DNA of 64,000 nucleotides from Diphasiastrum complanatum (taxonomy: Eukaryota; Streptophyta; Lycopodiopsida; Lycopodiales; Lycopodiaceae), in contig CM055103.1 of NCBI GenBank assembly GCA_029204225.1, positions 50,505,470-50,569,469 on the forward strand, given 5' to 3'. This document shows, piece after piece, positions 11,576-24,423 of the stretch. The position numbers were made by a program, and so were the translations under genes. Positions within the stretch are counted from its first letter, which is position 1; each line of letters starts with the position of its first letter. The notes beneath the pieces were generated by a model. It searched no databases, was not told the origin of the DNA, and saw only the letters and a program-made list of their open reading frames with translations.

Positions 11576-14500
11576 CTAGCTTGGTTCAAACATTGCTTTA
11601 CTAATCACTCCAAGTGATGATCTGAACTTCATAAAAGGTGTCTTTTGAAGTGGTTTAGTAAGTAGATCAGCTACACATTCATTGCTTGGAACATGCTCCA
11701 AAGCAATCTCCTTGGCTTGCACCATTTCTGTCACAAAGTGATGGCATATCTCAATGTGCTTAGATCTTGCATGGAAGATTGGGTTAGATGCCAGGTGTTG
11801 GGCTGATATATTGTCATTGTAGATGATTGGTGCCTCCTCTAAATCCATGATCTTTAGTTCCACCAATAATCTCTTGATCCAAAGTACCTCCTTTGTAGTG
11901 GTTGTCAAAGCTTTGTACTCGGCCTCGGTTGAAGATAGAGATATAGTTTCTTGCTTTTTTGAAAGCCATGAAACCACATCTTCTCCTATGAAAGTTGAAT
12001 AGGAACTTGTTGATTTCCTATCCCTCTTGTCCCCTGCAAAATTTGAATCACTAAATGCGTGAAGGTTAATCACATCTCTTCTATATAGAATCCCAAAATC
12101 CAATGTACCCGAGATGTATCTTAGAGTCCTCTTAGCCTTTTTCCAATGGATATTCAATGGCTTTTGCATGGATTGGCTCAACCTACATACACTAAAGCTA
12201 AGATCTGGTCTAGTTATAGTGATTCACATTAAGAAACCTATAAGTTGCCTAAACAAAGTGATGTCCATGAAGGATCTTTCATCATCTTCATTTGGCACTT
12301 TTACATCTTGCTCCATTGGTGTGTCAACACTTTTGCATACTTCCATCTTAAACTTCTTCAAAAGACTTTGAGCATAGTTTACTTGACTTATAAAGATAAA
12401 ATCAGACCCTCTAAGTACTTCTATGCCTAAGATGAAGTGAAGACACCCTAGATCTACCATCTTGAACTCTAAGGATAGATCTATCTTGATTTTTTCAATA
12501 CCATCAACACTATTTCCACTAATGATGATGTCATCTACATAAATGAGTAAAAGTACAATACCAACATCATCAAACTTAATGTAAAGAGTGGGATCATATT
12601 CACTTTGAACAAAAGAAAGTGAAATAAGATAGCAATGTAGTCTTGAATTCCAAGATCTCGAGGCTTGCTTCAAGCCATAGATGCTTCTTTGGAGATGGCA
12701 TACTTTGTTCTCCATTCCATGCTTGATGAACCCTTGTGGCTGCTCCATATAGATATCCTCTTCCAAAAAACCATTCAAGAAAGCATTAGAGACATCCATT
12801 TGACATAGAATCCATCCAAAATGTGATGCAAGTGCAATGATTAGTCTTATTGTGACCATCTTGGCCACGGGTGCAAAAGTTTCCTCATAGTCTATCCCTC
12901 TCTCTTGAGCATAACCTTTTGCAACTAATCTTGCTTTATGTTTGTTAACACTCCCATTTGCATTCAACTTAAGCTTGAAGACCCACTTGCATCCTATTAC
13001 ATTCCTTTGAGGTCTCTCAACAAGCAACCAAGTTTCATTCTCAATCAAGGCATCATACTCATCCAACATAGCTTTATACCATTCTTTGGAGTTCAATGCA
13101 TCCTCAACATTAGACGGTTCTTCAAAACTAGATAAAGCATAAGAAGTGGATGAGATACCCTCAACTTGCTGTCCTTTGCCTTGATATGTGAGCCTTGATG
13201 GCTCCACTTTTGCCCTTGAAGATCTCCTTGGTGTGATAGGTGGGTTTGGTGCTTGCTCCTCCATGAGCTCCTCCTCAAAACCAAGATCTTGCTCCTCGGC
13301 CATCTTCTTCTTGATTGTTGGAGCACTTGAGCCTTCTTCAAGCATAAGCATATGATGTTCATCAAAGATGACATCCCTTGAAACAACAAATCTGTTCAAG
13401 TATGGGAGATAGACTTTGTAGCCCTTGCTTGAGCTTGCATATCCAAGCATGATCCCTCTTGTGGAAGATGGATCCTCCTTGGTTCTTGTTTCCAATGGCA
13501 CATGCACATAACATATACACCCAAAAACTTTCAAGTGATTAAGATTGGGTTTCTTTCCATACAACATCTCATAAGGAGTTTTGCCTTCAATTGCTTTGCA
13601 AGACACCCTATTCATCAAGTAGTTTGCACATACAAGAGACTCACCCCAAAAGGATTTGGGCAAACAAGCATCTAATCTTAAAGCCTTAGAACATTCACAT
13701 AATGTTCTATTCCTTCTTTCAACAACTCCATTTTGTTGAGGAGTGTAAGGACAAGAAGTCTCTTTCTTGATCCCTTCCTCCTCACAAAAGGCCTTGAACT
13801 CATTGGAGATGAATTCTCCACCATTGTCACTTCTAAGAATCTTGATGCTATGATTATGATGCTTTTCCACAAACAACTTGAACTTTACAAAAGTATCAAA
13901 TACTTGAGACTTGAAGGAAAGTAAGAACACCCAACAATATCTTGAGTAGTCATCAATGAAGGTTAAAAACATGGATGAACCTCCATTAGATTTGGTGCTA
14001 GCAATGTGCACATCCGAGTGTATGAGCTCAAGAGGATGAGATGACTTTGTGATGGAGTTAGGAAACACCTTCTTATGTGCCTTGGATAAGGCACAAGCTT
14101 CACAAACCTTGTCTTCCTTCCCAATAGACCTTGGTAGGCCTAAAGCATACTCCTCCTTGATCATAGCCTCCATGGAACCCGAGTTGACATGTCCAAGTCT
14201 TTTGTGCCATAAAGTAAAGGTAGATATCTTGCTCTTCTCGGCCAACATGACAACATTAGTATCCACAAATGCATCCAGCTTATAAAGTTTGCCAAGTCTA
14301 GTGCCCTTAGCCACTATCTTACCCTTCTTCTTGATGAAACATTCATTTGAGGCAAAGTCAACATTGAAACCATTGTCTACCATTTGGCCAACACTTAGTA
14401 GATTCTTTGTCATTGTAGGAATGTACAAAACACCTTCTATGTTGATCTTTTTGGAAGATCCTAAGCAAAGGGGAATGCTACCAACTCCTTCAATCTTACA

Positions 14501-15546
14501 AGCTTCATCATTTGCTGTATAGATAGACTTTATAGGTCCATCATAAGATAAGAGAGAAGAGAAAAACTCCCTTTTACTAGTCATGTGTGAACTAGCACCC
14601 GAGTCAATCCACCAAGGATCTTCTCCTTTGAAGCTTGTTGAAGAAAATATGGACATCATGAGAGAGTCCTCATGTGAACTCTCCTCCTCCTCCTCTTTGC
14701 TCATGTTGGCTTGGCTTTGATCTTGCTTCCTCTTGAAGCATTCCGAGGCATAATGCCCCATCTTGCTACAATAGTAGCACTTCACCTTTGATTTGTCCTT
14801 CTTGACTTTGGTGGTTGATGGAGATGCCTTTGGGGGTCCTTCTTGATCCTCAAGCTTTGTAGACTTCTTGAATGTTGATCCTTTGCCTTTGGACTTGCCT
14901 TTGCCTTTGGTGAAGAGATCTTGGTCATCTCCACCTTGGATGGAAAGCCTATCCATCCTCTCTTGCATTTGGCTCCTTCTTGATTCCTCAGCCATGAGTG
15001 TGCCTTGGAGTTCTTCAAGTATGGATAGCTTACCCATAATTGCATATCCCTGAACCAAATTGTCAAATTCAAAGCTTAGTCCATTCAATATGAGTTGAAC
15101 AAGCTCTTCATCCTTGATAGGGTCACCTATAAAGGCTAGCTCTTTGTTCAATTCCTTTACTCTTAGGACAAAAGTATGTGCACTCTCTCCTTTCTTTTGA
15201 TAGCTTCTATAGATTTGATTCTTCAAAGCTAACATTCTAGTTTGGTTCTTGGATTCATAGACCTTTTGCAAAGTCTCCCAAGCATCTTGAGCTGAAGTGC
15301 AATCTCCTACCTCTCTTAAGAGTTCATTTGCAACATTCATTTTTATGCAATGTAGTGCAACATTGCACCTCTTGATGTATTTGGCTTTTTCTTGAGGATG
15401 AATAGGTTCACCCTCCTTACCATTTTTACAATTTCCATCAGATCTTGCATGATCATGATAGATTCCATTCTAACTTTCCATATGGAATAGTTAGTTTTGT
15501 TGAGCCTTTCATTAGTATCCAAAAGATATGCATTTATAGATGCCAT
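11576..15546 (-). pseudogene. Copia gag-pol polyprotein of element 2, two lesions
   Basis: The start at 15546 (MASINAYLL) opens a UBN2-type gag; a one-base frameshift near 15425 moves to the 1038-codon frame ending at 12224. Domains in order: gag, knuckle CYYCSKMGHYASEC, protease WWIDSGASSHM, GAG-pre-integrase LWHKRLGH, integrase core with the D,D,E set (HSDVH, RSDNGGEF, NGVVERRN), the C-terminal FGCICYVH region, RT with IYVDDIIISG. A TGA near 12222 (probably a former Trp codon) separates the RT end from RNase H (FSDSNFAGDKRDRKSTS, SLSSTEAEYKAL), which stays in the same frame down to 11576. All key catalytic residues appear present. With only two lesions it is the best-preserved minus-strand Copia here. 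Confidence 0.93.
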
Positions 15547-16345
15547 CTAGTCTCCTAATCAAGGACTTGACACAAATGAAGGTTACTTCTATTGATTTGA
15601 TTGAAGGTCTACCTTATCCCACTTCTTAGGGACCTGAAAAGATCAGTAATAGACTTCCTATAAAGATCTAAGAATGATCTCTAACAAAATCAAATCATAG
15701 AATACTAGAAACAATGCACTTGCTTGATTGAAGTAGACAATACTAGTAGAATTGCCCCTCTTTCTATAAAGAACATTAAAGCTTCCAAATGATCTGATCA
15801 AGAGTGAATTTCAGCAACCTAATATACTTCCAAAATCACTTGTAAAAGATCTAAATGGAACTTAATGAGGATGCAACACAATCTACTATCCAATCACAAG
15901 CAAAAAATGATCAAAATTGATGAAAAATTGATCTAATTTGGTGCATAAGTCAAGCAATGGTTGGACTGAACCTAAATCACTTTAGGAGGTGCCTACTACA
16001 CCTTAGAACAGCCTTGAAGAGTCCCCAAAACTCTGATCTTCCCTCTCCTTGAATGCTAGAAAGCCTCCTCTATGAAATCACCTCCAAAACTCGCTTAGAA
16101 ATCAATGGTTGGAGCAAGCAAAACTTGCTATCTTGGTAATGTGAATTGAATTCAACTTTGCCTCTGGTTTTAGACACCTAAACACCTGCAAATGAAGTCA
16201 CACAACACCAATCTCCAATGTATTTGACTCACTTTGAGTTCTAGAATCAATACTAGATGCTAAGATCCAATCTACACAAGATTTAGATCAAAAATTGTGA
16301 TCAAATTGAATGAAAACCAAGGATTTAGCTCATTTCAGCCTTTAG
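15547..16345 (-). other. Untranslated leader of element 2
   Basis: About 800 bases between the primer site and the gag start. No coding domain or repeat seen. Confidence 0.8.
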
Positions 16346-16357
16346 GCTCTGATACCA
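16346..16357 (-). other. Primer-binding site of element 2
   Basis: Minus strand TGGTATCAGAGC, complement of initiator tRNA-Met, directly adjoining the LTR at 16358. Confidence 0.93.
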
Positions 16358-17039
16358 TGTAAAAATTACAGAAAATAAGGATCCTAAAACACTTGAAATG
16401 ATGAGGGAAACAATAGATTATGATTTCATAATATTAGCACAAGTTGAACCATCAAAATCCATCAAAAATCTATGCTTGAACCTCACTAAATGGCCCAAAT
16501 CCTTGAAGAAGGCTTCACACGTGTGAAAGTACGGCCTCCCACAGTCTGAGTACTGTACACCAGACCTACATTCAATCCTATAATCATTAGTAATCACAAG
16601 TACTCAAACAATTATGAACATAGAGAGCAATTGCACCATTATGAGAGAAAAAACATGAAATTGCTTGATTGATTTTGGTGAGATATCATCACCTATATAT
16701 ACATGATCCATCACGGTTTTGGTCAGGTATGAGTAGCCCTAAACCTATCCCTAATTCTAATTTTGGTGGATCTTTCATCCCTACCAAGTTAGGGTTGGAA
16801 TCTTGGAGATCCCTCAACAATGCAAAAATTACCAGAAATAGCTCCTATTTTTTCTCCCTTGTATCTAAGCATAATTTGGACTCATTCCAAAGGTTCTAAC
16901 ACTTAGGTCTACTTGAGAACATCCTTATGAATGGAATCCTATGCTATTTGGCACGTGTGATAAGCCACATCATGACCATCTAACTATTTACAAGTCATAT
17001 GACCAAAACTAGTCAAGCTAGAATTGTGAATTTTTAACA
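16358..17039 (-). repeat. 5' LTR of Copia element 2 (682 bp)
   Basis: Same length as the left LTR and about 99% alike by eye (nine differences counted). Acts as the promoter LTR in this orientation. CACACGTGTG at 16516-16525. Followed by the right copy of the CAAGG duplication. Confidence 0.95.
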
Positions 17040-17678
17040 CAAGGTGTGATCCAAAAATGGTGATTGCACACTCACCATCATTGGCCATGTAGATCACCCT
17101 ATTTTCATCTTGATATGCCAACAAAGAAGTGAAATACTCCTTGTGAAAAGTCATGACACCATCCTCATCAAGAGTTAGATTACCTTGCTTGTCTCCTTGA
17201 TCTCTCTTTGTTTTGTAGCAATCCCTAGAAAAAGGCCCCTTGATGTCACAATAGAAGAACTTCAATTTAGAACTATCTTTATTCTTACCAAAAGAAGAAG
17301 ACTAACCATGATCTTGTCCTTTAGACCACTTGCCCTTTCCTTTGCCCTTGAACTTGCCTTTGATGAACATTGCCTCCTCACCATCTTCAAATGTTGATGT
17401 AGATCCACCTCTTGCTTGAAGCCTATATTCCTCATTGATCACGATCTCTTGAAGATCCACCAAGCTTGGAAATTTTTTTTGAATAGTAAGACTTTGTAAA
17501 TGTTAGCATGAGCATCCAACAAACCATTAAAAAAAACTTGAACAAGCTCTCCTTCCTTATTGCTCTCATCAATGCAAGCTAACTCATCATTTAAAGCCTT
17601 CACTCTCAAAACAAAAGTATTAGGACTCTCTTCTTTCTTTTGTAAGCTTTGAAAGATTTGTCTTCTTAGAGTCAACCT
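17040..17678 (-). pseudogene. Copia H1, right part: gag and start of protease
   Basis: On the minus strand from about 17678: gag (TLRRQIFQSLQKKEES, FVLRVKALNDELACID, GELVQVFFNGL), a basic Gly/Lys linker, a decayed knuckle (FYCDIKGPFSRDC near 17250), and the post-protease motif ANDGECAI near 17075, ending at the CAAGG duplication (17040-17044). The protease catalytic motif itself is gone. Between this end and the H1 piece at 10874 the GAG-pre-integrase and integrase core are missing, so H1 had an internal deletion before element 2 arrived. Confidence 0.8.
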
Positions 17679-20324
17679 GAATTGGCTCATTCTAAACATG
17701 GCATAAGCTATGTTGGGGCATGTGTTGTCTGCTAGATACATTAAGAATCCGATCAGCCTCCTGTATGGCGTGTGTTGCATGATCTCTTGCTCTTTGCCTA
17801 TCTTCAAACAATCTTTGTTCATCAAGATTGTTCCTGCAAGCATTGGGGTGTTTGCCCCTTTGCAATTTGTCATCTTGAAATCATCTAGGATTTTTTGAGT
17901 GTACCTTGACTGATGAAAATATAGCTTTTCTTCATCATAACTGCGGTCAATCTGTAAGCCTAGATAACATACAACTTCTCCTAGGTCTGTTATCTCGAAA
18001 TGTTTCGAGATCTCCTTCTTCACTTTGGCAATTAGTCCTTCGCTTCTGCACGGTATCAGAGTGTCGTCCACATATACAACAATAATGATGATCTCCCCAT
18101 CTGTGATTCTCACGTAAACATTGGAATCGGTCATCAGAGGCTCAAATCCCAAGGATCTCAGGCTATGGTCTTTCTTCTTATACGATTATCATGCTTATTG
18201 TTTCAAGCCATAGATGCTTTAGTGCATTCAGCATGCATAGGTAGTAAGTGATTCGGATGTATATCCTGGAGGTTGATCCATGTAGATTTCTTCGTCTAGC
18301 TCACCATGTAGATACATTGTCTTCTCATCGACATTGTGAATCCTGAGGTCGTATGCAGCTGCATATGCAAATAATAGGCGTAAGGATGCATGTTTTGCCA
18401 CTGGAGAGAAGGTCTCAATGTAGTCGATGTCGTACTTCTGAGAAAATCCCTTCGCTACAAGTCTAGATCTATACCTCAAAACATCTCCATTTGGTCCATA
18501 CTTGAGTTTGTAAACCCATTTGTATTGCACTATCTTTCGTTTGTCTGGCACTGGTTGTAGTGTCCGTACCTCATTCTTCTTCATGGACTCCATTTCTTCA
18601 TTCATGGCCTGGATCCATTTGTCCTTGTCTGGACTATCGATGGCTTCCTCGAATGTTTGTGGCTCGCTACTAAATCCACAAAACTCTTCGGATGTTGAAG
18701 CCAAGCTGCCTGGCACAAATCTTGATGGCGCTCTTCGCTCTCTCGTTGATCTCCTTGGATATTCTTTTGGTACTGCAATGCTCGTGCCTTTGTCTCTTCA
18801 GCTAGATCCAAAACCATCTCGGTTTATAGGTGTCCTAGCAGTTGGCAGGCTTGTGATCTTTTCTTCATCTGATTCATCGCTCAGTTGAGGTGAGATTCGA
18901 ACATCTTTGTCTGAGTGTTCATCTTTTGCTCCCTCTGTCGTGGCTGGCAAGTCATAGTTCTGCTTGCCTAGGATTTCATAGCTGGCAGAATCATTGTCGG
19001 CCATTGTTCTGGTCTCATCAAACTTGACGTCTCTGATAGTCTTCATTAAATTCGTTTCTGGCATGTAGATCATGTAGTATGACAAATAATTGTCATACCC
19101 GACGAGATATCCTAATTCAACTTTCTCATCAAGCTTCTTTCGAAGCTTATTAGGAACATGTGCATAAGCTGCACAGCCAAAAATGCGAACATGTGTCAGA
19201 TTGGGCTTTCTACCCCACCAAAGTTCGTGTGGTGTCGTGTGAGGAACACCTGATTTGCTTATCCTATTATGGATATAGGCAGCTGCAGCTAGTACTTCAG
19301 CCCATAGCACTTTTGGTGCCTTCGAATAGGCCATCATGCACCTTGCGGCTTCCATGAGAGTCATGTTCTTTCTTTCACCTACATCGTTGTGTTGTTGTGT
19401 ATAAGATGCTATCCTTCTGTGAAGGATTCCTTGATCATTGCAAAAATCAATGAATCGGTTTGAGATGTACTCTCCACCACGATCTGTTCTGATATGTTTC
19501 ACCTTGTTTCTTGTGTATTTTTTTTCCAGTTCACGTACTTTGTGAACTTGTCGAGTGCATCTGATTTGTTGTGTATAAAGTAGACTCTGGCAAACTTGCT
19601 ATAGTTGTCAATGAAGGTAATATAGTATTTCGAGCCTCCTATTGAGATCACATCGAAAGGTCCATAGATGTCCGAATGTACCAGCTCCAGAATATTTGTT
19701 TCTCTATATGAGTCTCTGGTAAATGGCATTCGGGACATCTTCCCTCTCATGCACGCATCACAGGTTGTCGAATTGGTTGCATTCGAGATGCTTACCCCTG
19801 TGATAGCTCCATGCTGGCTTTCTTGGTACAATGTCATTGGGTTCATGTGGCATAATCTTATGTGCCATAGAAAATCTGTCGAATCATGGGCTTGATGTGC
19901 TTGATCTGCAGATAGGCGTACCTTCAAATGATACAGATTGTCTTTGCGTCTTCCTTGCGTGATCAGCGTACTGGTGTTGGCATCAATGATGTTGCATGTT
20001 TCGTTTGAAATTGTCACACACATCCCAGCATCTGCTATTCTTGAGACTGATATCAAATCTTGCTATAGTGTGGGTACGAATAGAACATCTTCTAGTCGTT
20101 TGTCTCTGCAATTTGTGTTGAGCCACAATGAACCAATACCATTCACTCGGTGTTTTGATCCGTCTCCAAGAACTATAAATCTTGATGGATCTACACTCCG
20201 AAAATCAGACATTATCCACCTTGATGTAACGAAGTGTGAGGTAGCTCCTGAATCAATGATCACCTCTTGTGTGTCGGATGTCGATGCTGAACACACGTCT
20301 GTACACATCTGTCGTCGAATCTAG
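17678..20324 (-). pseudogene. Copia element 3 (distinct lineage), protease to RT
   Basis: Minus strand from about 20310: protease IDSGATSHF, GAG-pre-integrase LWHIRLCHMNPM, integrase (HSDIYGPFDV, RTDRGGEYIS, ERKNMTLMEAARCM), linker, RT (YKWVYKLKYG, RLVAKGFSQKYDIDY, VVYVDDTL) and the RT end TPYRRLIGFLMYLAD. Frames change near 20060, 19500, 18760 and 18200. Gag, RNase H and both LTRs are absent. The wording of the motifs differs clearly from elements 1, 2 and 4, marking another Copia lineage. At about 17678 the RT frame runs without a stop into H1 gag. Confidence 0.85.
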
Positions 20325-20960
20325 GGATCAGTCCTCATGTTCAGTTTTCATAATCATAGAACATAGACAATTTAATTGGGATTATTTACCCATCTCGATG
20401 ACTATCTAATAAAGGTACTTTATCAGCTATTGGTAACTGCAAAGGCAAGATCAGAGTAAATCAGTGCCATTCCACTATCAAACATTGATCCTAACATCTT
20501 AATCTCCTTTGGATCATTGCTTATTTTGAATTCCCAACATGGTATCAAAGCTTGAAGATCATAGCTATATCCGACTTACTTAAAATCTATTTTCTAAGCT
20601 AGTAATTTAGACTTAAGACTCACTGAAATATTTCGATGGGGAAGATTTCCACACATGGAAATTCAGAATGAAGATGATACTTCTAGGGGAAGTTGTTGAT
20701 GGCTCTGAAACAAAACCCAAAATTGATCTAGGTAGAATATCTAAATGGAAGCAAGGAGATTCTAGGACTCTTGCTCTAATTGCACTAAATCTAAAGGATT
20801 AAAAAATATCTCATATTAGTTCTAGTACAACATTTAAGGAGGTATGGGACACCCTAACTGGTATCTATGAAACTTAGGATGTTACTACAAGGCTCTATTT
20901 GAGAAAGCTCTAGTTTACGAGTTGCCAATAACAAGTGATTTTCTAACCATGAAACTTTTG
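20325..20960 (+). pseudogene. Copia 5' fragment: LTR end, primer site, decayed gag
   Basis: An LTR-like end CCCAACA at 20539 is followed by TGGTATCAAAGC (20540-20551), one base off the usual initiator tRNA-Met site. From about 20620 a plus-strand gag can be read with stops: DFHTWKFRMKMILLGE, ISKWKQGDSRTLALIALN, SSTTFKEVWDTL, ending near 20950. It resembles the gag of Copia A at 35071. The upstream LTR is cut at about 20325 by element 3. Confidence 0.7.
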
Positions 20961-22841
20961 ATGCAACTAAGGGCTATGCTGCCAAAAGCATCAAAATCAA
21001 TATTCCAAAATGATAATGATTCAAACAATATTGACAACATGGACTTAGAATAACATCAAGATGACATTCAGCCCAAGACAATTTGATCTTGTGGATCAAC
21101 TCAGCTATGGGACAAATAAAATTAATGTATTCTCTAGAGAGAGAAATATACAAAAATGTGATTAAATGTAAATCAGCCAAAATGCTTGTCTAACGTCTCA
21201 ATAAGAAGATGAATGGGTTGAGCCCTATTTACATCATGTGTAGAACCTGGATTAGGTCTTTAAACCCTAGCCAAAGGATGTGTTCAATCTCTAATCCTTG
21301 CCCTAGATTATCACCAATGGGTGTAGATAGTGCATTGTTAGATGTAGCCAATGAAATGTATTATCAAGGCTTTGGACCTTGCTCAATTTATTCATGATGT
21401 ATGGTTTGGTCAAATTATTGTTGGCAATCATGATTCCAAGTTCACCATTAGGTTTTGGCAATCGGTCTTTCAAATATTGGAAAGTTTCTCATCAAAAGAT
21501 CATCATAAATCCAATCGATGGATCAAATGTACCAATCAATTGATGAAAGATATGATGGAGCATATTATATTTACAAACAATAGTAGAACCAAAAAAAAGT
21601 ACCTTGAAATGGCTTCTTTTTTTTCCAGTCAATATAGTTTGTTCACGTGAGCATCAATCACTAGTATATGTCAAACTCAAAAGACTAAAGGTACAAGTCA
21701 CAATTGATTTCTTGTAAGATATTCAAGAAATGTTGTTAGTTTCTAAGGAAAGAGTTAAAATGGATCAAGATTGAGTCTAGCTATATTCTAATTGAAGTTG
21801 CTTGAACCTAAAATTTGAGGTTGGATATTGCGTCCATTTCTAAATATCAACATATTTCAAGGTACTACAAACTAGAAATGTCCAAAATTATCTCCTATAT
21901 GTAGCAATTCTTATAAGATTTTAAATAAAGTCAATTGGTTAGAATATCAGCTAGATTTACATCAAGGGTCTAAGTTGATAAAAGAATGATCTAGTTTCTT
22001 AATATCTATTTTGTTCCAATGTCATTGGATTATGAGGACACAATGGTGATAGAAGTGGAGTTGAGACTAAAATTCCCTAGTTTTCTCCCTTAAGAAGGAA
22101 GTTCTTAAGGGAGAGGGAATGTAATGTAACCTAACATCATGCCTTGAGGTGACAACCTTAAAACAAGAATGTCATTGTCAACATTTTAGTCACAGTCATG
22201 TGTCAGCATCTCTTGCTACCTTGTGTCATAAATTGATGCCAACCAAAAGAATTTCACTCACTTATCACTAACTTCCAATTTGATTACATAAAATTTCTAA
22301 ATAACATTCATGAGAAAATGATTTATATCTAAATTACAAGAACTCATAAGTTGTCATATCAATTGCATGACGCAAATGCATGCATAATTTTGAATATATT
22401 ACACCATCTCCAACCAATTCATATGTTGGTAGCATATCCAAACATATGCAAAAATCCATAAACCTTCAATTTACTTATAATTGTCTACAACCTTGCATGC
22501 ATAAAGGCATCCTCTATTTGATTACCAACTATAGGAAATACACATGGATTCCTAACAATAGCTAAGCTATGATGCCAACTTTCATGATGCCCAAAATCTA
22601 TTTCCTTAGGCTAGATTTAATTCATCACACAAGAAGTAGATTGTCTTGATGATGATTCTCCCTACAGCCATGTTTGGAGTTGGGAGTTCATTTTTATTTG
22701 GGTACGCCTCAAGGAAAGAATGAACATTCTACTCTTATCAAAGCAAAGAAGTTAAAGAATCAGCCTGCATTATGTTTTGCCTCTTAAACGAGGCAAGGCA
22801 AAACAAATTGAAATGTAGATAGCTGTGCAGTCTGTAGTACA
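20961..22841. other. Gene-poor stretch with no firm feature
   Basis: Several short frames (60-100 codons) show no domain or codon pattern I recognise. The notable items are a perfect 12-bp stem at 22085-22113 and, just after it, a purine run GGGAGAGGGAA followed by TGTAATG at 22120, which could be the polypurine tract and LTR start of an unidentified retroelement. I cannot find a matching LTR end. Confidence 0.5.
22085..22113. repeat. Perfect 12-bp inverted repeat
   Basis: CTCCCTTAAGAA and TTCTTAAGGGAG are separated by GGAAG. It lies directly upstream of a purine-rich run. Function unknown. Confidence 0.7.
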
Positions 22842-22842
22842 G

Positions 22843-22877
<35 letters not shown>
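22842..22877. repeat. (CT)n microsatellite touching the GT92 stop codon
   Basis: About 34 bases of CT with one interruption, read as GA repeats at the start of the GT92 3' untranslated region on the minus strand. Confidence 0.85.
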
Positions 22878-24423
22878 AAGAAGCAGCTAGTAACTCAGCA
22901 TCAAATTCTCTGGCTTTTCCCATCTGGATAGAGATGGAATCATCTCTCACATACGACTGGCTTGAGGGTGCGTACTGGTGCAACAATTCTGTGGGCATGG
23001 AGACGTTTACAGTGAAGGAGCATGAGCTTGTCTTGTTTGACAGCATTCCTGGATAGTGATTAAGCCTAACTATGCTGGCATTTAGATTTACACCTCCGTC
23101 TTCAGGGAGGGCAGTGCTGTGGACTCCAACAGCAAAAACTTTCCTAGGATTTACTACATATTTGCGCGCTCCTCCGCCATAAATGCACACCCAGGGGTCC
23201 TGATTAGGCACACAGCAGTATGGTTGTTTCTCAGCCCACCGCATACGTTGCAAAGGCCATTCTGAAGAACCTGCATGGACGTCTGCACACATCCAAAGTG
23301 ATGCACGCACGCTTCCAAAGCTAAGGTATGGTACGTCCTTGTATTGATCTAGGAGCTTATCGAGTGTAATGGATGATGACATTGTAAAAAACTCATCAAA
23401 ATCGTGGAAGAAGGTCCAAGACGAGAGATACCGCGTCCTATGTAGGCAGTCGTTGCTGAAGAGAAGCTGATTGTAGTACCAGGATGGATACTCTTTCTGA
23501 TCTTCTACGTCATAAATTGTAAGAAGACCTTTATTTATAAATGGACTTATAACCTTGCGAACGCTGTCAGTGATACCACCCACATTGTACAAGAAAAAGT
23601 GAACGCTATCTCTCCACAAGTAGTGGTGGTATACCAGCCAGTGTAGCACCCACTCTGCTTTGATGTTGCCGTACATAGGAGGCCCGCAGAATGCGTACTT
23701 CAATGGAGGCTGCTGATCTTGATTCCGCATGGCTTTTTTTGATTCGCCATTATGCTCTTGCAGAACTAACACTCTCTTTGTATCGCCAGGATGTGGTCCA
23801 ACGGACACAGTCATGAAAAGCGAGCCGCCTTCCTCGCCCAGTACCGCATCCTCCTCAAAAGTGCAATTTACAGTTGCAACCACATAGATCCGAGGCATTT
23901 GATCGAAATACACATAGATCATTTTTGCGTCGGTTACCTTTGATGGCTGTGGTGGTTCTGACTTTGGATACCACTCGCATTTGTAGACGGGGAGATCAAA
24001 CTCACGTGCTACAACGGAAGTGACTCCAACTATAAAGAACACGCGCGGAGAATCACGGTATGCACTAAACTGCACAAAAGGGTAGTGCGCATGGCCGTGT
24101 GGCCGAAGGGAATATTGCTTTTGCAGTTTTCTTGTCAAGTTAGACGTAACAGTAGCTGCGTCTGCAGAGTCTTCATTCAGCTGGCTTCCTGCGGTGTCCC
24201 TCTTAATTTGAAAGCTTTCCGAGTGTGCATCCGGTGTCGCATCATCAACGGAATCTGAGTTTCTGACACTTCCCGGAGAAAACTTATATATAAAGCCTGG
24301 CATGACATTGCAAGAAACAATTGATAGCTTCACAAGTCCATAGAAGATCGGGACTTGAAGAAAGAGAGCTAGTAATATTACGGTAACTATGTCGTGCCAT
24401 ACATTTCTTACATCTTTCTTCAT
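22876..24423 (-). CDS. GT92-family glycosyltransferase, galactan synthase-like
   Basis: A 515-codon intronless gene. Family knowledge: plant GT92 (DUF23) proteins such as GALS enzymes are Golgi type II membrane proteins that add beta-1,4-galactose to pectic galactan from UDP-galactose. Seen here: a short cytoplasmic N-terminus, one hydrophobic anchor at about residues 12-30, a variable stem, then the GT92 domain at about 242-460, opening with KYAFCGPPMYGN, followed by YHHYLWRDSVHFFLYNVGGI, WYYNQLLFSNDCLHR and the DXD-type metal/nucleotide-sugar motif DFDE (341-344), later NPRKVFAVGVH and RLNHYPG. Length fits the family. I start at the ATG at 24423: the frame is open upstream to a stop but has no earlier ATG; a TTG at 24441 is unlikely. 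Substrate is inferred. It is the only intact host gene I see, flanked by transposons. Confidence 0.88.

Larger units (their letters stand above)
10880..17039 (-). mobile_element. Complete Ty1/copia element 2, 6160 bp, nested in Copia H1
   Basis: Two 682-bp LTRs (10880-11561 and 16358-17039), a primer-binding site (16346-16357), a polypurine tract beside the left LTR, and a full gag-protease-integrase-RT-RNase H coding region on the minus strand, flanked by CAAGG. I count about nine substitutions between the LTRs, so the insertion is fairly recent. It sits inside an older Copia (H1) whose remains are on both sides. Confidence 0.95.
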
